From positions 62,001 to 126,000 of the forward strand of contig JAGYKV010000009.1 in NCBI GenBank assembly GCA_018401415.1: a DNA stretch of 64,000 bases, given 5' to 3'. Position numbers and translations under genes: made by a program. The notes beneath the pieces were generated by a model. It saw only the letters and a program-made list of their open reading frames with translations. It searched no databases and was not told where the DNA came from. This stretch comes from Candidatus Nanopelagicales bacterium. GTDB taxonomy: Bacteria > Actinomycetota > Actinomycetes > S36-B12. This document shows, in pieces, positions 59,863 to 64,000 of the stretch (positions within the stretch are counted from its first letter, which is position 1; each line of letters begins with the position of its first letter).

Positions 59863-61975
59863 ATGATCCTCCCCGGTCCCGTCTACCCGCAGTTGCCCGA
59901 TTCAGGCGTCATTGACGACTACCACGGGATCACCGTCCCCGACCCTTTTCGCTATCTCGAGGACGTTGACGATTCTCGCACTGCCGAATGGCTCACCGCC
60001 CAAAATGCTCTGTTGCAATCGGAGCGGGAAACCTGGGCAACAAAGGATTCGTTTGGTGAACGCATTGCAGAGCTCATGGGATCGGGTGCGATTTCACCCC
60101 CGTATATTCGTGGTGACCGAACTTTTTATACCAAGCGAATGCCCGGACAACAGTTCGCAGTGTTGTATGTCCGCGATACCCTCGATGACCACAACGCACC
60201 CGCAACCGAACGAGTGCTCATTGATCCCATGATCCTCGATCCACAGGGTCACACCACCCTTGACAGTTGGCAACCATCAAAAGAAGGGGATCTACTCGCT
60301 TATCAACTCTCCGAAGGTGGCGACGAAGAATCATCCGTCTATGTCATGCGGGTGGACACCGGCGAGATCCTCGAAGGCCCCATTGACCGCTGCCGGTTCT
60401 CACCCATTGCATGGCTCAAAGGTGGATCGGCTTTTTATTATGTGCGCCGAATCGCACCTGAGTTACTTCCCGCCAGTGAACAGCAATTCCATCGAAGGGT
60501 GTACTTGCACCGGGTCGGCGCCGATCCGAGTACAGATGAACTCGTCTTTGGTGCGGGCATGAACATGACCAACTATTACGGTGTTTCGGTTTCCCGGGAT
60601 GGGCGTTGGCTGGAAATTTCAGCATCTGAAGGCACCGAGCCTCGCAATGATTTATGGATCGCTGATCTCACCAAGTCAGACGTCGCATCCCCTCTCTTGG
60701 AACTCGTTCAAGGCGATGTAGATGCACAAACATCGATTTCATGTGGTCGCGACGGACGCGCATATATTTTCACCGACCTCAATGCCCCCCGCGGCACGGT
60801 GCTTGTGGCTGAACTCGGGCAATGGAATCCACGTTCCTGGAAAACCCTGATCCCCGAGGACCCCGGTGCGGTTCTTGAATCGGTCACGCTCCTCGATGGA
60901 GATCAATTGCCACAGGATCAACTACTCGTGGTCAAAAACCGGCACGGGGTTGCCGAAATATCTGTGCACAAAGCTACCGACGGTGAACTCATCTACTCCG
61001 TTGACTTACCCGGTGCCGGAACAATTGGTGGTCCGGTCGAACACGTGGACGGCGGCCCCATCTGCTGGATCGTGTACACCGATCACACCACCGTTCCCTC
61101 AGATCTACGAATTTGATGCACGCACGCAGCAACTCACCCTGTTCGCGCAACCGCCTGGAACGGTGGAAGCGCCACAAGTTTTCTCCCAACAGGTGACGTA
61201 CGCATCTGCAGACGGAACCGAAGTGCGCATGTTCGTGATTTCACCAACCGAGCAGCCCGACATACCGCGGTCAGCGATTCTTTATGGGTACGGCGGTTTC
61301 GGCATTCCGTTGCAACCTGGATTTAGCGCTTCCATCTTGGCGTGGGTTGAAGCTGGCGGCGTGTGGGCAATTGCCAACCTTCGCGGTGGAGGTGAGGAAG
61401 GTGAGGATTGGCATCGCGCCGGAATGCTCGCCAATAAACAAAATGTTTTCGATGATTTCCACGCAGCCGCAGAGTTCCTGATTCAGAATGGCTGGACCAC
61501 ATCTGAAAAACTTGGGATTTACGGTGGCTCAAACGGTGGACTTTTAGTTGGCGCCGCACTCACCCAACGTCCCGACCTGTTTAACGCGGTGGTGTGTGTT
61601 GCTCCCCTTCTCGACATGATCCGCTATGTGGAAAGTGAACTCGGGCCCACGTGGACGGTCGAGTACGGCGATCCATCTGACCCCGAACAATTCACCTGGC
61701 TTCATTCTTATTCGCCCTACCACCGAGTACAAGAAAACACCGACTATCCCGCAACCATGTTCGCGATCTTTGATAACGACACCCGCACCGATCCCATGCA
61801 CGGCCGGAAAATGGCGGCCGCTGTTCAGCGGGCCACGACCGGCACCCGCCCCATACTCGTGCGCACCGAGGGCAATGTGGGTCACGGTGCCCGTTCATTG
61901 AATAAATCGGTGGAGGAAAGCTCTGACACCCTCGCCTTCATGGCCAGGTGGACCGGACTTGACTCCACGGGGTAA
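59863..61975 (+). CDS. Prolyl oligopeptidase family protein (S9A), frameshifted as sequenced
   Basis: About 703 residues if repaired. N-terminal seven-bladed propeller from MILPGPVYPQLPDSGVIDDYHG, followed by the S9 hydrolase domain: Ser in GIYGGSNGGLLVG (about residue 554), Asp in FDNDTRTDPMHG (about 640), His in VGHGARSLNKS (about 672). Residues before and after about 412 are in different frames; removing one C of CCC at 61096-61098 gives TTVPQIYEFDARTQQL. It cleaves peptides after proline; no signal peptide is seen. Sits between the divergent DUF5130-type gene and the SDR gene. Confidence 0.86.
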
Positions 61976-62043
61976 ACAGCAGAAATCACCCAATCGACGC
62001 GGCCCAACGTGCCAAGTCGCTGCCTTCAAGGAAGGATAGAGAC

Positions 62044-63600
62044 ATGTCTGAGGAAGTAGTCACTACAGAAGCGGGTGCAGGGAAGACCGACGCCCCCATT
62101 TATTTGGTCACCGGTGCCACCGGCTATGTGGGTGGGCGACTGGTTTCCTATCTTCTCAAAGAAGGGTTTCGGGTGCGGGTCCTCGCTCGGCATCCCGAGC
62201 GGCTCAGGGACTTTCCATGGGCCGATCGAATTGAAGTGGCACCGGGAGACGCAGGTGACCACGACTCACTCTTGGCAGCCATGCAGGGGGTCACGGTTGC
62301 CTACTATCTATTGCACTCACTTCAGGCTGGTCGCCAGCTAGAACACGAAGAAAATCGGATCGCTCAAAACTTCGCCCAGTGCGCCGCAGAGGCCGGCATC
62401 AAGCGCATTGTGTATCTCGGCGGCTTAGCTCCAGATGTTCCCGCAGCGAAAATGTCGCCGCATATGCGGTCCCGGGTCGACGTCGGGCGAATTTTGCGTG
62501 ATTCGGGCGTTCCCACGATTGAACTGCGCGCCGCCGTGATTATCGGATCGGGTTCGGCATCCTTCGAAATGTTGCGGTACCTCACCGAGCGACTTCCTGC
62601 CATGATCGCGCCCCGATGGGTCCGCACCAAAACCCAGCCCATTGCCGTGCGCGATGTCCTGAGATACCTCGTACTAGCTGCCCAACTCCCTGAACACATC
62701 AGTCGGACATTTGATATTGGTGGCCCAGACATTTTGACCTACCAAAATATGATGCAGCGCTACGCCAAGGTGGCCGGTCTACCGGCCCGATTGATTTTGC
62801 CGATTAACCTGCTCTCTCCCCAGTTATCCAGTCACTGGGTGGGGCTGGTGACACCTGTTCCCCGAGCAATTGCTCGACCCTTGGTGCAATCACTGAAACA
62901 CCCGGCAGTGTGCAGCGAAAGTGATATCAAGCAGTACATCCCCGATCCACCCGACGGTCTGATCACCTTTGATAATGCCGTCGGTTTGGCACTGACCCGT
63001 ATTCGCGATGCTGAAGTCGCTACTCGGTGGTCCAGCGCCAGCACCCCGGGCGCACCGAGTGAACCGCTACCCAGCGATCCTGATTGGGCGGGTGGCACCC
63101 TCTACGAAGATAAGCGGGTACTGCACTCCACCGCAAGTCCGCAGGAATTGTGGGCCGCCGTGGACTGCATCGGTGGGCTCAACGGCTGGTACTCCGCCAA
63201 CTTCCTCTGGGAGGTTCGTGGTCTGATCGATCGAATATTCGGTGGGGTGGGACTGCGGCGCGGAAGGCGCGACGCCAAAGTGCTCATGGTGGGCGAGACC
63301 GTTGATTTCTGGCGGGTTGAGGAACGAGTGGCTCCACATTTACTGCGCCTGCGAGCTGAAATGAAAATGCCCGGGCGGGCATGGTTGGAGTTCACCGTTG
63401 AACCCGATGACACCGGTGGGTCGACCCTGATTCAACGGGCCGTGTATTGGCCAAAAGGACTTGCCGGACACGCCTACTGGTGGTCCGTTGCACCTTTCCA
63501 CGCATTCGTGTTCCCACCCATGGCAAAACACATTGTGGAGCGAGCCGAATCCAGACCGGCGATCACTTCCGGAACTCCATCAGACAGAATCAGTGGGTGA
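62044..63600 (+). CDS. SDR-type NAD(P)-binding protein fused to DUF2867
   Basis: 518 residues. An N-terminal atypical SDR/NmrA-like Rossmann domain (LVTGATGYVGGRLVSYLL, residues 19-36; no clear catalytic YxxxK) is followed by a C-terminal DUF2867 region (about 345-505; GWYSANFLWEVRG; WLEFTVEP). Similar two-domain proteins are common in actinobacteria and uncharacterised. AAGGA lies before the ATG. It overlaps the globin gene by GTGA. Confidence 0.88.
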   Translation: MSEEVVTTEAGAGKTDAPIYLVTGATGYVGGRLVSYLLKEGFRVRVLARHPERLRDFPWADRIEVAPGDAGDHDSLLAAMQGVTVAYYLLHSLQAGRQLEHEENRIAQNFAQCAAEAGIKRIVYLGGLAPDVPAAKMSPHMRSRVDVGRILRDSGVPTIELRAAVIIGSGSASFEMLRYLTERLPAMIAPRWVRTKTQPIAVRDVLRYLVLAAQLPEHISRTFDIGGPDILTYQNMMQRYAKVAGLPARLILPINLLSPQLSSHWVGLVTPVPRAIARPLVQSLKHPAVCSESDIKQYIPDPPDGLITFDNAVGLALTRIRDAEVATRWSSASTPGAPSEPLPSDPDWAGGTLYEDKRVLHSTASPQELWAAVDCIGGLNGWYSANFLWEVRGLIDRIFGGVGLRRGRRDAKVLMVGETVDFWRVEERVAPHLLRLRAEMKMPGRAWLEFTVEPDDTGGSTLIQRAVYWPKGLAGHAYWWSVAPFHAFVFPPMAKHIVERAESRPAITSGTPSDRISG

Positions 63601-64000
63601 CCGAAACTCCTACCGAGCCAACACCATTTGAATTATTCGGCGGGCACGAATTTTTTCAAAAATTAGTTCACAGTTTTTATCAAAAGGTTCCCCTTGATCC
63701 AATCTTGAGCCCCATGTATCCGGAAGATGATTATGCGGGTGCGGAATGGCGATTGCGATCATTTCTCGAGCAATACTGGGGTGGGCCCACCACCTACAGC
63801 GACGAGCGCGGCCATCCCAAGTTACGCATGCGTCACGCCGGCTTCCACATTGACACCGAAGCCCGCAACCACTGGTTGCTGCTCATGTCTGCATCACTTC
63901 AAGAACAGAGGATGCCTGCCGAGCTCGAAGCCGAGTTGTGGAAGTATCTGGTGGCCGCCGCCCACGGCATGCAAAATGTTCCGGATGACCCACCAGGTAA
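63597..64000 (+). CDS. glbO: Truncated hemoglobin, group II (GlbO-like), cut by window end
   Basis: 134 codons visible from the GTG at 63597, with no stop before the window end. The sequence FELFGGHEFFQKLVHSFY, then YPEDDYAGAEWRLRSFLEQYWGGP and GHPKLRMRHAGFHI, closely follows mycobacterial GlbO. The proximal His is in RHAGFHI, the CD1/E7-side Tyr in VYPEDD-like MYPEDD, and the G8 Trp in RNHWLLLM. It binds O2/peroxide-type ligands. Because typical GlbO is 128-135 residues, only a few codons are probably missing. GTGA overlap with the SDR gene suggests coupling. Confidence 0.93.
   Translation, partial: MTETPTEPTPFELFGGHEFFQKLVHSFYQKVPLDPILSPMYPEDDYAGAEWRLRSFLEQYWGGPTTYSDERGHPKLRMRHAGFHIDTEARNHWLLLMSASLQEQRMPAELEAELWKYLVAAAHGMQNVPDDPPG

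Noticed and set aside
16905..61098. Programmed ribosomal frameshifting as the explanation for the broken genes
   Set aside because: The sites have different reading phases and no shared slippery heptamer or downstream stem, and both an extra and a missing base occur; an error is simpler.
60866..61116. Start of a separate downstream peptidase gene
   Set aside because: The first part of that frame is out-of-frame sequence of the same prolyl oligopeptidase; the true catalytic domain begins near 61099.

Overview
The window is a gene-dense stretch of an actinobacterial (Actinomycetota) chromosome. GC looks moderate, roughly mid-50s percent by eye (not computed). The gene order matches, from memory and not from a search, the conserved block of Streptomyces (roughly SCO2530-SCO2620) and Mycobacterium tuberculosis (roughly Rv2366c-Rv2470). 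That order is corC-ybeY-phoH, HIT, rsmE-dnaJ2-hrcA, hemW, lepA, rpsT, holA, comEC-comEA, degV, leuS, an SGNH hydrolase, a phosphoglycerate mutase, rsfS-nadD, proA-proB-obg-rpmA-rplU-rne, a radical-SAM pair, rodA-PBP2-mreDCB, ndk, folC, valS, clpX-clpP2-clpP1-tig, nei2, an FrnE-like protein, pepN and glbO. The block is strongly compacted. No stretch over about 300 bases lacks a gene, many genes overlap by 1-4 bases (ATGA, GTGA, TAATG), and I see no insertion sequence, prophage, CRISPR array or plasmid gene. The species cannot be fixed from the sequence. An intact mreBCD-PBP2-rodA set suggests a rod-shaped cell.

Layout. 1-9041 (minus): a magnesium/cobalt-efflux-type CBS protein, cut by the window edge; the YbeY rRNA endonuclease; PhoH; a HIT hydrolase; RsmE; and a hrcA-dnaJ heat-shock operon with a clear CIRCE operator; then hemW and lepA. 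9211-17864: rpsT (plus), then holA, comEC, comEA, degV, leuS and an OctT-like SGNH protein (minus). 17882-19184: a short plus-strand island with a DMT transporter and a secreted chagasin-like protease inhibitor. 19208-25719: tRNA-Ala, phosphoglycerate mutase, rsfS, nadD, a 46-residue membrane protein, proA, proB, obg, rpmA and rplU. 25877-39492: RNase E/G, the radical-SAM/DUF2344 pair, rodA-PBP2-mreDCB, an alpha/beta-hydrolase membrane protein, ndk and a DUF4233 protein. 39495-47590: folC, an atypical valS on the opposite strand, and clpX-clpP2-clpP1-tig. 47680-64000 is more accessory: tRNA-Pro and tRNA-Gly, an aldehyde dehydrogenase with its DUF779 partner, a molybdopterin oxidoreductase with a cytochrome b, VKOR, a methyltransferase, DUF3159, nei2, threonine aldolase, a DCC thiol-disulfide protein, an FrnE-like protein, pepN, a TPM/DUF5130-type protein, a prolyl oligopeptidase, an SDR-DUF2867 protein and glbO (cut by the window end).

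Functional themes are ribosome maturation and translation (ybeY, rsmE, lepA, rpsT, rsfS, obg, rplU, rpmA, leuS, valS), proteostasis (hrcA/dnaJ, clpXP, tig, pepN, prolyl oligopeptidase), cell-wall elongation (mre/rodA/PBP2), DNA uptake and replication (comEA/comEC, holA), proline and NAD synthesis, and redox chemistry in the last third.

The most striking observation concerns the sequence itself. At least six genes (leuS, the SGNH gene, rplU, tig, the DUF5130-type gene, the prolyl oligopeptidase), and probably the cytochrome b gene, are interrupted by single-base frameshifts. Most lie in runs of 2-4 identical bases and most look like one extra base. leuS, rplU and tig are housekeeping genes, so residual sequencing or assembly error is the simplest explanation. 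The best biological candidates are the valS gene (an alternative-type ValRS, inverted in an otherwise minus-strand operon), the Mo-oxidoreductase/cytochrome b/VKOR cluster, and a recurrent habit of short (13-18 bp) tandem duplications at gene ends and in leaders. I do not see an obviously new multi-gene system.
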